From the NCBI GenBank assembly GCA_017303875.1, contig JAFLBP010000029.1, positions 1 to 64,000 of the forward strand: 64,000 nt of DNA. The letters are read 5' to 3'. The first letter of the stretch is position 1. The number at the start of each line of letters is the position of its first letter. Under the pieces are notes generated by a model. It did no database searches. It was not told the origin of the DNA and saw only the letters and a list, made by a program, of their open reading frames with translations. This DNA comes from Chitinophagales bacterium. GTDB taxonomy: Bacteria > Bacteroidota > Bacteroidia > Chitinophagales > Saprospiraceae. The translations under genes and the position numbers were made by a program. Of this stretch, positions 26,860 through 36,390 are shown one piece after another.

Positions 26860-29790
26860 CTATTGCTTCAAGACCTTTTCACAAATTAAACGCCGCTCTT
26901 CAGCCACAATTTCAAGCAAATACAAACCCGCCGGCCATGTGCCACATTCAATACTGATCTGGGGCGAGGGCATTTCCGCATCCATCATCAGGCGGCCTTG
27001 TAAATCCCGTATGCGCACGCGGGCATTCAGGGGCAAAATTCCGGAAAACGAAACGTTGATTTCCTCCTGTGCAGGATTTGGGAAAATCGAGATCGCTTCT
27101 TCCACCCCATTCACCTGCAATTCGGGCAATTGCGCTGGTTCGGCTGTTGAAGAAAATTGTGCCGGCGTCGCTAAGTATTTCATAGCCGAATACAAGGAGC
27201 AATTGGCTTTTACACGCCAGTGATAGGCCGTAGAAGGCGACAAGCCCGTCAGGTTAACGGCCGTCACAGATACGGTTCCAAGTGTAGTAAAGGTACTCGA
27301 CGTGGCCAGTTTGATTTGTATCGTGTAGCTGCTCGCGCCACTTACCGGCGACCAGGAAATGCTGGCGGATGTCGGGTATACGTATAAGTTGCTGAGATTT
27401 ACAGGGGCGGCGCAGCTGCCGCCGTTATTGCCGTTGCTTGTGGTAAAGTTTTGCGCTGCCGAGTTGGCCGAACAATTTGCCTTTACCCGCCAATTGTAAG
27501 TGGTCGCAGCCGTCAGACCCGATACATTGATGGCGGTGCTGTTGGTTGCGGGCAATACCGACCATACCGAACTATTGCTTTCTTTGATCTGCACCTGATA
27601 AGAACTTGCTCCGGCAACAGCATTCCAGGCTAAGGAAACCGTTGTGGCGCCGGTTACGGTTGAACTCAGACCGGAGGGCACGGCACAGGATCCATTGCTG
27701 CCGGTAGTGCTGAACGTAGCCGCAACAGAATAATCCGAACAGTTTGCCTTCACTTTCCAGTTGTAAGTACTGCCCGCCGTGAGGCCGCCGAGGTTGTAGG
27801 CACTGGTAGTGGCATTACCCGCGGTCGTCCAGGTGCTACTGCTGCTCAGTTTGTACTGCACGGTGTAGGAAGTGGCGCCGCTGACAGCCGCCCAGGCCAA
27901 CACGGCGCTGTTGTTGCTGATGTTGGTGGCTGCAAGGCTTGTCGGGGCAGCGCAGGAGCCGCCGTTGTTGCTTTGCGTAGTAAAGCTTTGTACGGCGGAA
28001 TATCCTGAGCAAGAGGCTTTTACCTGCCAATTATAGTTCGTACCGGCCGTCAGGTTACCCAGCATCAGGCTTGTGGTGGAGGTACTGCCGACGGTCGTCC
28101 AGCTGCTTGCCGAGGCCAATTTATATTGCACGGTATAGTTGGTGGCGCCGGATACAGCCCCCCAGGAAACTACTGCGGAGGTGGTGGTAATATTGCTGCT
28201 TGCCAAATTGGCCGGCGGGTTGCAACTGCCGTTCCCACCACCCGAACTCCCCGTGGTAAAGGAGGCCGAAGCGGAGTAGCCGGAGCAATCGGTTTTTACC
28301 TGCCACTGGTAGGCCGTGGAAGCACTCAGTCCGGAGAGGTTGTAGGTGGCAGCAGTAGTAGTGCCGGCGGTCGTCCAGGCGCTGGCGGTACTTATTTTGT
28401 ACTGCACGGTGTAATTGGTGGCGCCCGATACCGCATTCCAGCTCAGGGTGGCGGCGTTGGCCGTTACATTACTGCTGCTCAGGTTGCCCGGCGCCGTACC
28501 CGTCTGGCTGAGACAGGATGCATTCAGTACCCTGTCGCGGATGAGGTTGCCTGGTTGCGGCCCGAAACCATTGTTGAAATTGATGCCATAACTGGTAAGG
28601 TGGCAATAACTCATAATCGTACCGCCATTGACAGGCGCCGGGCCTTGGGGGCACCCGCCTTCGGTGCCGTAACAATTATCAAGTGCGCCACCGGCCCAGT
28701 TGCAGGAATGCGTATGCCAGGAACCGAGGTTATGCCCCAGCTCATGTGTAACGACCTCCACCGACCAGGAGTAAGCAGGCACATTCTGATAAGTCGTATT
28801 GATGGCGCTTACGCCAAAGGCAAAAGCTTTCATACAAATCACATCTACATAAGCAATACCGCCGCCAAGGTTGCGGGTGCTAAGAAAATGTGCCAGATTT
28901 CCGGTAAAATTGCTGCCCCGATTTGCCTGAAACGCATTCAGCACCGCAGAGGTACTGGTCATGTTTGCGTAAGGGTCGGGGGTGGTCCAGACGTAAATCT
29001 GGGAAATGGCCACGCCCACATTTTCATTGGCATAAAGGGCTGCAATCTGATTAAACAGGCCGGTAACGTAAGTATTTACCGTGCTGACATTGGAGCCTTT
29101 GTCCTGATACAATTTGTAATCGCATTCAAAGTAAATTTGCACGACCTTGCAACCGACACCGCGATCTGTTGTATTTAACTCGCCGTCGTCGTGCCCACCC
29201 AGATCATAAGCATCATCGGTGAGGCAGGTGCGCGGCTCGATGTTGGGAAAATCTTCGGCGCGATAAAGGATGTACGTACCGGAACCGTCTTCCATCGGGC
29301 CGAGTTGTCGGGTGCCCTGCTCATCGGTATACATGGCCATCACGCCATCGGGGCCGAGGCTGAGTGTGGCAATGGAATTGGGCTTTCCCTTCACGATTCC
29401 CCGGTAGTGCCGGAGCGGCAGCACGGGAACCTCATCTTGGGCGTCGGTAGAAAGTTTAAAACCCGGTGCGAGGATGTCTACGAGGGCAAGTTCCAGTTCA
29501 ACGGGGTGCTGTTGTTCGTCGAGCAGCGGAATTGAAAGGGTGTAGGCAGGAAAATGGTAGAGGTTTTGAATGTTTTCAGGTTGAAGTTCAAAAAAAGTGG
29601 CAGTGGGCAAGGATTCAGGGAGCGCGCCGATTTTGTTGTGGGGGGAAAACAGCGTCCGTTGCGGAAATGCATCCTGAGTTCTGAACTGATTAAGCCATTC
29701 GGCAAGGGGTTTGGATTCGGTTTGGGCTTTGAGCGGGTTGAGGTTGAAGCAACAAAAGAAAACGGAGATGATTAAAAAAAGCTTGTGCAT
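26860..29790 (-). CDS. Secreted zinc metalloprotease with five Fn3 domains and T9SS tail
   Basis: 976 residues from ATG 29790 (signal peptide MHKLFLIISVFFCCFNLNPLKAQ). An N-terminal propeptide-like region precedes a reprolysin/M12B-like catalytic domain with HELGHNLGSWHTH (H349, E350, H353, H359) and the Met-turn MSYCH. Five Fn3 domains follow, each with the SGATNYTVQYK-type core and separated by Gly/Ser/Cys linkers, then a type A sorting domain (ISIFPNPAQEEINVSFSG...GLYLLEI). It should be an extracellular endopeptidase that digests protein in the surroundings. The Fn3 units are very alike at DNA level, which suggests recent duplication. Confidence 0.93.
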   Translation of the reverse strand: MHKLFLIISVFFCCFNLNPLKAQTESKPLAEWLNQFRTQDAFPQRTLFSPHNKIGALPESLPTATFFELQPENIQNLYHFPAYTLSIPLLDEQQHPVELELALVDILAPGFKLSTDAQDEVPVLPLRHYRGIVKGKPNSIATLSLGPDGVMAMYTDEQGTRQLGPMEDGSGTYILYRAEDFPNIEPRTCLTDDAYDLGGHDDGELNTTDRGVGCKVVQIYFECDYKLYQDKGSNVSTVNTYVTGLFNQIAALYANENVGVAISQIYVWTTPDPYANMTSTSAVLNAFQANRGSNFTGNLAHFLSTRNLGGGIAYVDVICMKAFAFGVSAINTTYQNVPAYSWSVEVVTHELGHNLGSWHTHSCNWAGGALDNCYGTEGGCPQGPAPVNGGTIMSYCHLTSYGINFNNGFGPQPGNLIRDRVLNASCLSQTGTAPGNLSSSNVTANAATLSWNAVSGATNYTVQYKISTASAWTTAGTTTAATYNLSGLSASTAYQWQVKTDCSGYSASASFTTGSSGGGNGSCNPPANLASSNITTTSAVVSWGAVSGATNYTVQYKLASASSWTTVGSTSTTSLMLGNLTAGTNYNWQVKASCSGYSAVQSFTTQSNNGGSCAAPTSLAATNISNNSAVLAWAAVSGATSYTVQYKLSSSSTWTTAGNATTSAYNLGGLTAGSTYNWKVKANCSDYSVAATFSTTGSNGSCAVPSGLSSTVTGATTVSLAWNAVAGASSYQVQIKESNSSVWSVLPATNSTAINVSGLTAATTYNWRVKANCSANSAAQNFTTSNGNNGGSCAAPVNLSNLYVYPTSASISWSPVSGASSYTIQIKLATSSTFTTLGTVSVTAVNLTGLSPSTAYHWRVKANCSLYSAMKYLATPAQFSSTAEPAQLPELQVNGVEEAISIFPNPAQEEINVSFSGILPLNARVRIRDLQGRLMMDAEMPSPQISIECGTWPAGLYLLEIVAEERRLICEKVLKQ

Positions 29791-29882
29791 AGGATTGTGG
29801 GAATAAATACCTCCCAACCTTGCAGCTCCTTCGGTAGCCGGAAAGCCCGGAAAACCTGCTGCACAGTAAAGGCGGTGGTGAG

Positions 29883-29998
29883 AGAATAACGATGAACGAT
29901 GAGCGATGAACGATGAATGGGTATTCAGCGAGCGTCGGCTCGGTTCAAACGTGTAAGGATTAAAATAACGATGAACGATGAGTGATGAACGATGAATG
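29883..29998. repeat. Two ACGATGA heptad arrays
   Basis: 29883-29918 and 29966-29998 each hold four to five units ACGATGA/GCGATGA/GTGATGA ending ATGA. The second lies just upstream of the aminotransferase gene. Same word family as 7943, 8243, 42878 and 61556. Confidence 0.8.
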
Positions 29999-30045
29999 AC
30001 GTGCGTCAGCGGGCATCGGAATCATTCATGCAAAAAAGGATTAAA

Positions 30046-30897
30046 ATGAAAGTAAATTTTAACGGAGACCTGTTGGAGCAACTGCCGGAACACTTGCAAC
30101 AAGTGCAAAGAGCACTGTATTACGGCGACGCGCTTTTTGAGAGTATCCGCGTTTGTAGTGGGGTAATGCCGCTTTTCGAGTGGCATTGGGAGCGGCTCTT
30201 GGGCGGGATGCAATTGATGGGTTTTGAAATTCCGTCATGGTGGACTATGGATTTTGTGAAACGTGAGATTAAAAAAATAACAGGCCTCAATGCGCGGGTG
30301 CGCCTGACGCTCTGGCGTGCTCCCGGTGGTTTGTACCTGCCGGAAAACAACAATTTCCGTTTTCTCATCACCACAAAAGCGATGGAAACAGAAGACTACG
30401 AATGGCATTCAATTGGCCTTAAAACAGGGCTTTGCGGGGATGTGCGCTTACCGGTAGATCGCTATTCCGGGATAAAAACCCTGAATGCGGCACGCTACGT
30501 AATGGCCGCGCGCACGGCAGCTTCCAATGGCTGGGATGAGGGGGTGTTGCTCAATGCTTATGAACGCGTTAGCGAGACTACGCGGAGCAACTTGTTCTGG
30601 ATTAAAGACGGCTCGGTTTACACGCCGCCGGAGATTGACGGATGCCTAACGGGTATTGCCCGTCGTTTATTATTGTCCTTAACACTACCCGACGGCAACA
30701 AAGTGCAGGAAAAAAGCGCCAGCCCGGAAGATTTATTGCAGGCCGATGAGCTGTTTCTGAGCAACGCCATAAGGGGCATTCAATGGGTAAAAAGCTTTCA
30801 TGAAAAAAACTATAATACACTCATTTCCAAAAACATACATGAGGTTTTTCAGGAGGCAATCCGGCAAAAAATTCTGCTTTTAAAAACTGAAATTTAG
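30046..30897 (+). CDS. Class IV PLP aminotransferase (PabC/IlvE-like)
   Basis: 283 residues. Fold-type IV PLP enzyme: early GDALFESIRV (27-36), PLP-binding Lys likely K144 in SGIKTLNAARYVMA, and the cofactor-binding ERVSETTRSNLFWI (about 173-186). The length and the single-copy, operon-free setting fit 4-amino-4-deoxychorismate lyase (PabC, folate synthesis) or a D-/branched-chain aminotransferase; the sequence alone does not decide. Start at ATG 30046, preceded by AAAAAAGGA; an ATG at 30028 is an alternative. Confidence 0.85.
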   Translation: MKVNFNGDLLEQLPEHLQQVQRALYYGDALFESIRVCSGVMPLFEWHWERLLGGMQLMGFEIPSWWTMDFVKREIKKITGLNARVRLTLWRAPGGLYLPENNNFRFLITTKAMETEDYEWHSIGLKTGLCGDVRLPVDRYSGIKTLNAARYVMAARTAASNGWDEGVLLNAYERVSETTRSNLFWIKDGSVYTPPEIDGCLTGIARRLLLSLTLPDGNKVQEKSASPEDLLQADELFLSNAIRGIQWVKSFHEKNYNTLISKNIHEVFQEAIRQKILLLKTEI

Positions 30898-30920
30898 CGG
30901 AAACATATCCGATTTACTCC

Positions 30921-30928
30921 TACCTTTG
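30921..30928 (+). promoter_or_regulatory. -7 box upstream of the MFS transporter gene
   Basis: TACCTTTG fits TANNTTTG, about 100 bases before ATG 31030. A hairpin with a T run lies between this box and the gene. Confidence 0.45.
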
Positions 30929-30947
30929 CAAACTGCTGCGGGATGGA

Positions 30948-30980
30948 AACTTTAACATTTTTTCTAATGTTAAAGTTTTT
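30948..30980 (+). terminator. Hairpin plus T-run in the MFS gene leader
   Basis: AACTTTAACATT (30948-30959) pairs perfectly with AATGTTAAAGTT (30966-30977), followed by TTT. It may end the aminotransferase transcript, or act as an attenuator for the MFS gene because it lies downstream of the TACCTTTG box. Confidence 0.6.
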
Positions 30981-31029
30981 CGGTCATATACGCCGGCTTT
31001 GCCTCGGCGCCTAAAAACTTCCTTTTCTT

Positions 31030-32253
31030 ATGTCTACTTCCAAACGTCCCGCGCTGGGATTCATTTTTGTGACCCTGTTGATAGATGTCACCGGGTTCGG
31101 GATTGTCATTCCGGTTATGCCGGGTCTGATCGAAAAACTCGGCCACGTGAATGCCAGTCAGGCCGCTTCCATCGGGGGGTGGTTGCTGTTCACTTACGCA
31201 ACGGTTCAGTTTCTTTTTGCTCCTGTGCTGGGCGGGTTGAGCGACCGCTTCGGACGGCGGCCCATTTTATTGGGTTCGCTTTTTGGGTTCGGTATTGATT
31301 ACCTGCTTACGGGTTTTGCGCCCAACCTCGCCTGGTTGTTTGTCGGCCGATTTGTGGCGGGCATTATGGGCAGCAGTTTTACAACGGGCGCCGCTTACAT
31401 TGCCGATATTAGTACGCCGGAAAAACGCGCCCAGAATTTCGGCATGATTGGCGCCGCCTTTGGCCTGGGCTTTATTTTAGGCCCGGTTATCGGGGGCGTG
31501 TTGGGCAAATTTGGCCCTCAAATTCCATTTTTTGCGGCGGCGGCCCTGGCCTTACTCAACTGGCTCTACGGCTATTTTGTGCTGCCGGAATCGCTGAGTC
31601 CGGAAAATCGACGGCCCTTCGACTGGAAACGCGCCAACCCCATCGGTTCTTTGCTGCGCCTGAAACGCTACCCGGTCATTTTGGGTATGGTAGCCTCCCT
31701 GGTGCTGCTCTATATTGCCGCACATGCCGTACACAGTACCTGGTCGTTTTACACCCGGTATCGCTACGGTTGGGATGAAGCCATGATCGGTTACTCGCTG
31801 GGCGTGGTAGGTGTGCTGAGCGCCCTTGTGCAGGGCCTGCTGATTCGGGTGCTGATTCCAAAAATTGGTCAAAACCGCGGTGTTTACGTGGGTTTGGCTT
31901 TTTATTGTGTCGGATTAGCCCTGTTCGGACTGGCATCGCAGGGCTGGATGATGTTCCCCGTGCTGGTGGTTTATTGTCTGGGCGGAATCGCCGGGCCATC
32001 CCTGCAGGGCATTATTTCCACGCAGGTGCCCTCCAATGAACAAGGCGAATTACAGGGCGCCCTAACCAGTCTGATGAGCGTCACTTCTATTATCGGTCCG
32101 GTATTTATGACCAATATTTTCAGCTATTTCACGTCTCCCGGCGCTCCGGTTCAGATTCCGGGAATACCCATGTACGCCGGTGCGGCACTGGCTTTTATCA
32201 GCACCTTACTGGCTTTTGCAGCACTCCGGACAAAGAAATTTGTGACGTATTGA
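31030..32253 (+). CDS. MFS drug/proton antiporter, TetA (TCR) type
   Basis: 407 residues with twelve hydrophobic segments. The MFS motif A region GGLSDRFGRRPILLGS (about 68-83) lies in loop 2-3, and motif C-like GLGFILGPVIGGVLG (about 144-158) marks the DHA1 antiporter group. The N-terminus LGFIFVTLLIDVTGFGIVIPVMP is characteristic of TetA/TCR exporters in Bacteroidota. It probably exports small hydrophobic compounds across the inner membrane in exchange for protons. A real tetracycline role is not implied. No adjacent TetR-type regulator is present. Confidence 0.9.
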   Translation: MSTSKRPALGFIFVTLLIDVTGFGIVIPVMPGLIEKLGHVNASQAASIGGWLLFTYATVQFLFAPVLGGLSDRFGRRPILLGSLFGFGIDYLLTGFAPNLAWLFVGRFVAGIMGSSFTTGAAYIADISTPEKRAQNFGMIGAAFGLGFILGPVIGGVLGKFGPQIPFFAAAALALLNWLYGYFVLPESLSPENRRPFDWKRANPIGSLLRLKRYPVILGMVASLVLLYIAAHAVHSTWSFYTRYRYGWDEAMIGYSLGVVGVLSALVQGLLIRVLIPKIGQNRGVYVGLAFYCVGLALFGLASQGWMMFPVLVVYCLGGIAGPSLQGIISTQVPSNEQGELQGALTSLMSVTSIIGPVFMTNIFSYFTSPGAPVQIPGIPMYAGAALAFISTLLAFAALRTKKFVTY

Positions 32254-32331
32254 GGGAAAATTTTCACACGCCGCACGCCGAATGCCGCATTCCAAAAACT
32301 CGCCGTACCTTCCTGTCTCAATTTTAAGCTC

Positions 32332-34491
32332 ATGTATCCATTGCCCGCAACCCGATTCAAGTTACTGATTTTTCTGGCTTTATTGAGTCAGCCACTTGTT
32401 GCGCAGCGCTCCATCGCACGCGAATGGAGCGAAAGTTTGTTGCAAACCATGCAGGAAGACCTTGCGCGTCCGCACGTACAGGCGCGCAACATGTTCCATT
32501 TATCTATCGTCCTGTACGATGCCTGGGCGGCTTACGACGAAGAGGCTGTTCCGTATATGCTTGGCAAAACTACCGACGGTTGTTATTGTGCATTTAAGGG
32601 CATACCCAAACCGGCAGATGTGACTGCGGCTCGGCAGGAAGCGATGAGTTTTGCAGCCTATCGTTTGTTGAGTGCCCGCTACAACTTGTCGCCGCAGGGT
32701 ACGGGTGCGATATACCGCTTTCGCGAAATTATGAAAGCGCATGGCTATGATTTCCGCGATCAATCCACCGATTACAGTACCGGCTCACCGGCGGCACTGG
32801 GCAATTACATCGCCCAGTGTTTTCAGCAAAGCGTCAAGCAGGACGGCGCCAATGAGGCGGGCAACTATGCAGATCCGCTGTACAAACCCCTGAATCCACC
32901 TTTGGATGTGCATGCGCCCGGGGTGGGCAACAGTCAGCCGGTTGACCCCAACCATTGGCAAGCACTTAAATTCAAAAATGCCATTGACCAGGACGGGTAT
33001 CCCATGCTGGAATGCCGTTGCACCGGGTTTCCGCTCGCCGCGCTTATTGATTCTGTCGACAAACGGGGACGGCATATTACCGGCACGCAAACCTTTCAGG
33101 GCAGCGACTGGGCGCGGGTGCGGCCATTTGCGCTTAAAAAAGAAAATCGGCAAAATTATAGCGAAAACGGGCGTGAAACCTGGCTTTACCAGGATCCGGG
33201 CAAGGTGTTTTTTACAAAATTAGATAGCAGCAAAAACATTACTACTACCGCAGATTATCAGTGGGGATATGCCTTGGTCGCCTCCTGGTCGGCCCTGCTC
33301 AATCCAGCCGACACAACCCGTTGGGATGTATCGCCCGCACACATGGGCAACATCCGACAATATCCGCAAAACCTCGCAGAGCTGCGCAAATTCTACCATC
33401 CCGTTTCGGGGCGCGACCCCGGCATGGGCCATCCGCTTAACCCGCAAACCGCGCAGGCCTACACCGCTCGCGTCGTACCGCGCGCCGATTATATCCGCGC
33501 TGCCATTCGCTATTGGTCGGAAGGGCCGAACTCCGAGACGCCGACGGGGCATTGGCTTACACTGCTCAACTACATCAGCGAGCAGCCATCATTGGTAAAA
33601 AAATTCAACGGCAAGGGCCGTGAAATGAACCAGTTGGAGTGGGATGTCAAGGCGCTTTTTGTGCTGGGTGGCGCTTTGCACGATGCCGCCATCGCCACCT
33701 GGGGGGTAAAAAGTCGCTACAATGGAACGCGCCCGATCAGTGCGCTGCGCTATATGGCCGTTCGGGGGCAAAGTTCCAATCCGAAATTACCGGCCTACCA
33801 TCCGCTTGGGCTTCCGCTGATACCAGGTCATATTGAACTGGTAAAAAAGGGCGACACCCTGGCCGGGCCTAAAAATATCAACCTGAATAAAGTCAAAGTA
33901 TACGCCTGGAAAGGTCCGTTCACGGTGAATAATGCGGCCACTCAAACGGCCGGTGTGGGCTGGATTTTGGCCGAAAACTGGTTCCCCTACCAGCCGCAGA
34001 CCTACATTACGCCACCGCACAGCGGCTTTATATCCGAACATGCCGCCTTTGCACATGCCGCAGCGGAGGCATTCACCTTGCTTACGGGTGATGCCTGGTT
34101 TCCGGGAGGCCTGGGCGAATATGTTGTGCCCGCCAACAATCAGTTCCTGTTGGTGGAGCAGGGGCCGAGTGTGGATGTCCCCTTGCAATGGGCTACCTAT
34201 CGGGATGCCGCCGACCAGGCGAGTTTGTCCAGGATCTGGGGTGGCGTCAATGCTCCTTTTGACGACATACCCGGCAGGATGCTGGGCGCTGAAGTCGGTA
34301 CAGCAGCCTTCCACTTAGCCAAAACCTACTTCTACAAAGATCGCGACCGCGACGGGGTGCTGAGTTTTGAAGATTGTGACGACAACAATCCCGCCATTTA
34401 TCCTGGCGCGCCGGAAAAATGCGATGGTTTTGATAATGACTGTAATGGAAAAATTGACGATGTGACGCCGCCTTGCGGAGGGGGTAAGTAA
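32332..34491 (+). CDS. Vanadium-haloperoxidase/PAP2-like secreted protein with MopE-type tail
   Basis: 719 residues, signal peptide to about 24 (LLSQPLVAQ). The C-terminal half has the PAP2/haloperoxidase pocket: K460-x6-R467-P468 (KSRYNGTRP), then SGFISEHAAFAHAAAE with H570 as the likely acid-base histidine. In the third motif, SRIWGGVNAPFDD, Asn640 stands where the vanadate-coordinating His is expected. The tail (about 678-712) carries the MopE-like putative metal-binding motif DRDGVLSFEDCDDNN...CDGFDNDCNGKIDD. It is probably extracellular. Peroxidase activity is doubtful given N640; a phosphatase or a binding role is possible. No sorting domain was seen. Confidence 0.85.
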   Translation: MYPLPATRFKLLIFLALLSQPLVAQRSIAREWSESLLQTMQEDLARPHVQARNMFHLSIVLYDAWAAYDEEAVPYMLGKTTDGCYCAFKGIPKPADVTAARQEAMSFAAYRLLSARYNLSPQGTGAIYRFREIMKAHGYDFRDQSTDYSTGSPAALGNYIAQCFQQSVKQDGANEAGNYADPLYKPLNPPLDVHAPGVGNSQPVDPNHWQALKFKNAIDQDGYPMLECRCTGFPLAALIDSVDKRGRHITGTQTFQGSDWARVRPFALKKENRQNYSENGRETWLYQDPGKVFFTKLDSSKNITTTADYQWGYALVASWSALLNPADTTRWDVSPAHMGNIRQYPQNLAELRKFYHPVSGRDPGMGHPLNPQTAQAYTARVVPRADYIRAAIRYWSEGPNSETPTGHWLTLLNYISEQPSLVKKFNGKGREMNQLEWDVKALFVLGGALHDAAIATWGVKSRYNGTRPISALRYMAVRGQSSNPKLPAYHPLGLPLIPGHIELVKKGDTLAGPKNINLNKVKVYAWKGPFTVNNAATQTAGVGWILAENWFPYQPQTYITPPHSGFISEHAAFAHAAAEAFTLLTGDAWFPGGLGEYVVPANNQFLLVEQGPSVDVPLQWATYRDAADQASLSRIWGGVNAPFDDIPGRMLGAEVGTAAFHLAKTYFYKDRDRDGVLSFEDCDDNNPAIYPGAPEKCDGFDNDCNGKIDDVTPPCGGGK

Positions 34492-34499
34492 ACAAAACC

Positions 34500-35654
34500 C
34501 TACCCCAATACAACTTTCAGCGCAAAATACCCCATGACAGCCACCACAAACCAGCCAATAAACTGCAACAAACGACTGTAACGCGCACCGCGTACCGAAA
34601 GCAACATAATGCCAAGGGAAAGGGGCAGGATAAACCCGTTCATAGCGCCCACCCATACCAACACAGAAGCCGCCGGCTTACCTGATATTAAAAAAACAAG
34701 CGCTGAAAAAGCGATAAACCCCGCAATCCAGCGAAACAAATAGCGCTCAAAAGTCGGGTGCAAACTTTTTAAAAATGAAATACTGGTATACGCCGATCCA
34801 ATGACGGAAGTAATGGCCGCAGACCACAAAACCACCCCAAACACGCGCCCGCCTATTGCGCCTAACGCATGCACAAACACACTCGCTGCAGGGTTGGACG
34901 GCTCCAGCATCAGGCCTTTTTCAGCAATACCCAAAGCCGCCAAAAACAACAAAGCGCGCATCAGGGTCGTCAGCAGGATACCCTTCACGGCCGCGCGCGA
35001 CACCTCCCCTACCCGCTCCGGACCTATTATGCCAGCATCCAGCAAACGATGTGCGCCGGAAAACGCAATGTAGCCGCCTACCGTACCGCCCACAATGGTG
35101 ATGATGGACAAAAAGTCAACCTTATCGGGCCAAACCGTATTTTTTAATGCCGCACCAAGCGGCGGGTTGGAGGAGAAAGCGGTATACAACACTAAGCAAA
35201 TCATCAGAATACCCAATACTTTACTCAATAAATCCATGCCGCGCAGGGCATTTTTACTGCTAAATAAAACGATCGCCAGCAAAGCACTGATAAAGGCGCC
35301 CCAAGGCACCTCAAGGCCCAAAAGCAGGTTCAAACCCAAACCGGCGCCGGCAACATTTCCGATATTAAACCCCAATCCGCCAATCAAAATAAGCAAGGCC
35401 AATAAATGCCCCAGATAAGGTAAACGGGCATTGGCAATCTCCGTTGCGGATTTTGATTTCAGGCTCACTATCCGCCAGATATTCAACTGCGCGCCGATGT
35501 CAATGAGCAAAGAAATGACAATAGCAAAGGCGAAGGCCGGCCCCAGCTCACCAGTGAATTTAGCAGTTTGGGTCAGAAAACCCGGGCCAATTGCCGAAGT
35601 TGCCATTAAAAAAATTGCCGCAACAAGGGCCGAACCTTGTGTTTTATTGCCCAT
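34500..35654 (-). CDS. NRAMP-family transporter of the 5-oxoproline operon (YcsG-like)
   Basis: 384 residues with about 11 transmembrane helices and the NRAMP-like opening ATSAIGPGFLTQTAKFTGELG. The canonical metal-binding DPGN of true Mn/Fe NRAMPs is absent, which fits the NRAMP-related branch found beside pxp genes (B. subtilis YcsG), thought to import pyroglutamate or related solutes. ATG 35654 overlaps the pxpA stop by 11 bases, so the two are coupled. The longer frame to 35789 would lie inside pxpA and was dropped. Confidence 0.85.
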   Translation of the reverse strand: MGNKTQGSALVAAIFLMATSAIGPGFLTQTAKFTGELGPAFAFAIVISLLIDIGAQLNIWRIVSLKSKSATEIANARLPYLGHLLALLILIGGLGFNIGNVAGAGLGLNLLLGLEVPWGAFISALLAIVLFSSKNALRGMDLLSKVLGILMICLVLYTAFSSNPPLGAALKNTVWPDKVDFLSIITIVGGTVGGYIAFSGAHRLLDAGIIGPERVGEVSRAAVKGILLTTLMRALLFLAALGIAEKGLMLEPSNPAASVFVHALGAIGGRVFGVVLWSAAITSVIGSAYTSISFLKSLHPTFERYLFRWIAGFIAFSALVFLISGKPAASVLVWVGAMNGFILPLSLGIMLLSVRGARYSRLLQFIGWFVVAVMGYFALKVVLG

Positions 35655-36390
35655 TTCCAAATGCGTTATGCAGGGTTTGGGCAAAAAGCAATGCGTGGGG
35701 CCCATCGCCGTGAATACAAACAGTATCTGCCTGAATATCAATCCACTGCCCATCAATAGCCTGCACCTTTTGTGCCGAAACCATAGCATCTACACGCGCA
35801 AGTACCGCATCGGCATCTTCAATAAGTGCCTGCGGATGCGCGCGTGGCACCAAACTGCCGTCGGGCATGTAAGCGCGGTCGGCAAATACCTCATGGCAGA
35901 CCTTTAAACCCAGCGCTTCCGCCTGCTGAAGCGATACGGAGCCGGATAGTCCGAACAGGTATAATTCCGGGTTAAAATCCCGGACGGCCTGCGCAACCGC
36001 CGCCGCAATGGCAGGATCTTTGGCCGAAACATTGTACAAAGCACCATGCGGTTTTACATGTTGCAATACCGCGCCGGCCGCCCGCACAAATGCCGCCAAG
36101 GCGCCAATCTGATAAAGCACCATATCATAAATTTCCTGGGGGGTGAAATGCATTACCCGCCTGCCAAAACCTTGTACATCAGGAAACGACGGATGCGCTC
36201 CAATGCGCACGCCGTGCTGTAGCGCCAGGCCGACGGTATGCTTCATCACGGAAAAATCGCCGGCATGAAAGCCACAAGCGATATTGGCCGAACAGATATA
36301 GGGCATAATTGCCGCATCACTACCCATTGAATACGCGCCAAAGGACTCTCCCATGTCGCAATTGAGATCAAAACCCGAACGGTAAGGCAT
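35644..36390 (-). CDS. pxpA: 5-oxoprolinase subunit A
   Basis: 248 residues of the LamB/YcsF family. The N-terminal signature DLNCDMGESFGAYSMGSDAAIMPYICSANIACGFHAGD (residues 8-45) is complete, followed by GAHPSFPD and VKPHGALYN. PxpA works with PxpB and PxpC to open 5-oxoproline (pyroglutamate) to glutamate using ATP, repairing a metabolite formed spontaneously from glutamine. It overlaps pxpC by 23 bases and the transporter gene by 11. Confidence 0.96.
   Translation of the reverse strand: MPYRSGFDLNCDMGESFGAYSMGSDAAIMPYICSANIACGFHAGDFSVMKHTVGLALQHGVRIGAHPSFPDVQGFGRRVMHFTPQEIYDMVLYQIGALAAFVRAAGAVLQHVKPHGALYNVSAKDPAIAAAVAQAVRDFNPELYLFGLSGSVSLQQAEALGLKVCHEVFADRAYMPDGSLVPRAHPQALIEDADAVLARVDAMVSAQKVQAIDGQWIDIQADTVCIHGDGPHALLFAQTLHNAFGNGQ

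Noticed and set aside
28126..29178. 350-codon plus-strand frame opposite the metalloprotease
   Set aside because: Antisense to a well-supported zincin with Fn3 domains; Gly/Arg-rich composition typical of a shadow frame.
31030..32253. Tetracycline-resistance determinant
   Set aside because: TetA-type sequence alone marks the exporter subfamily; there is no tetR or mobile context, so resistance is not claimed.
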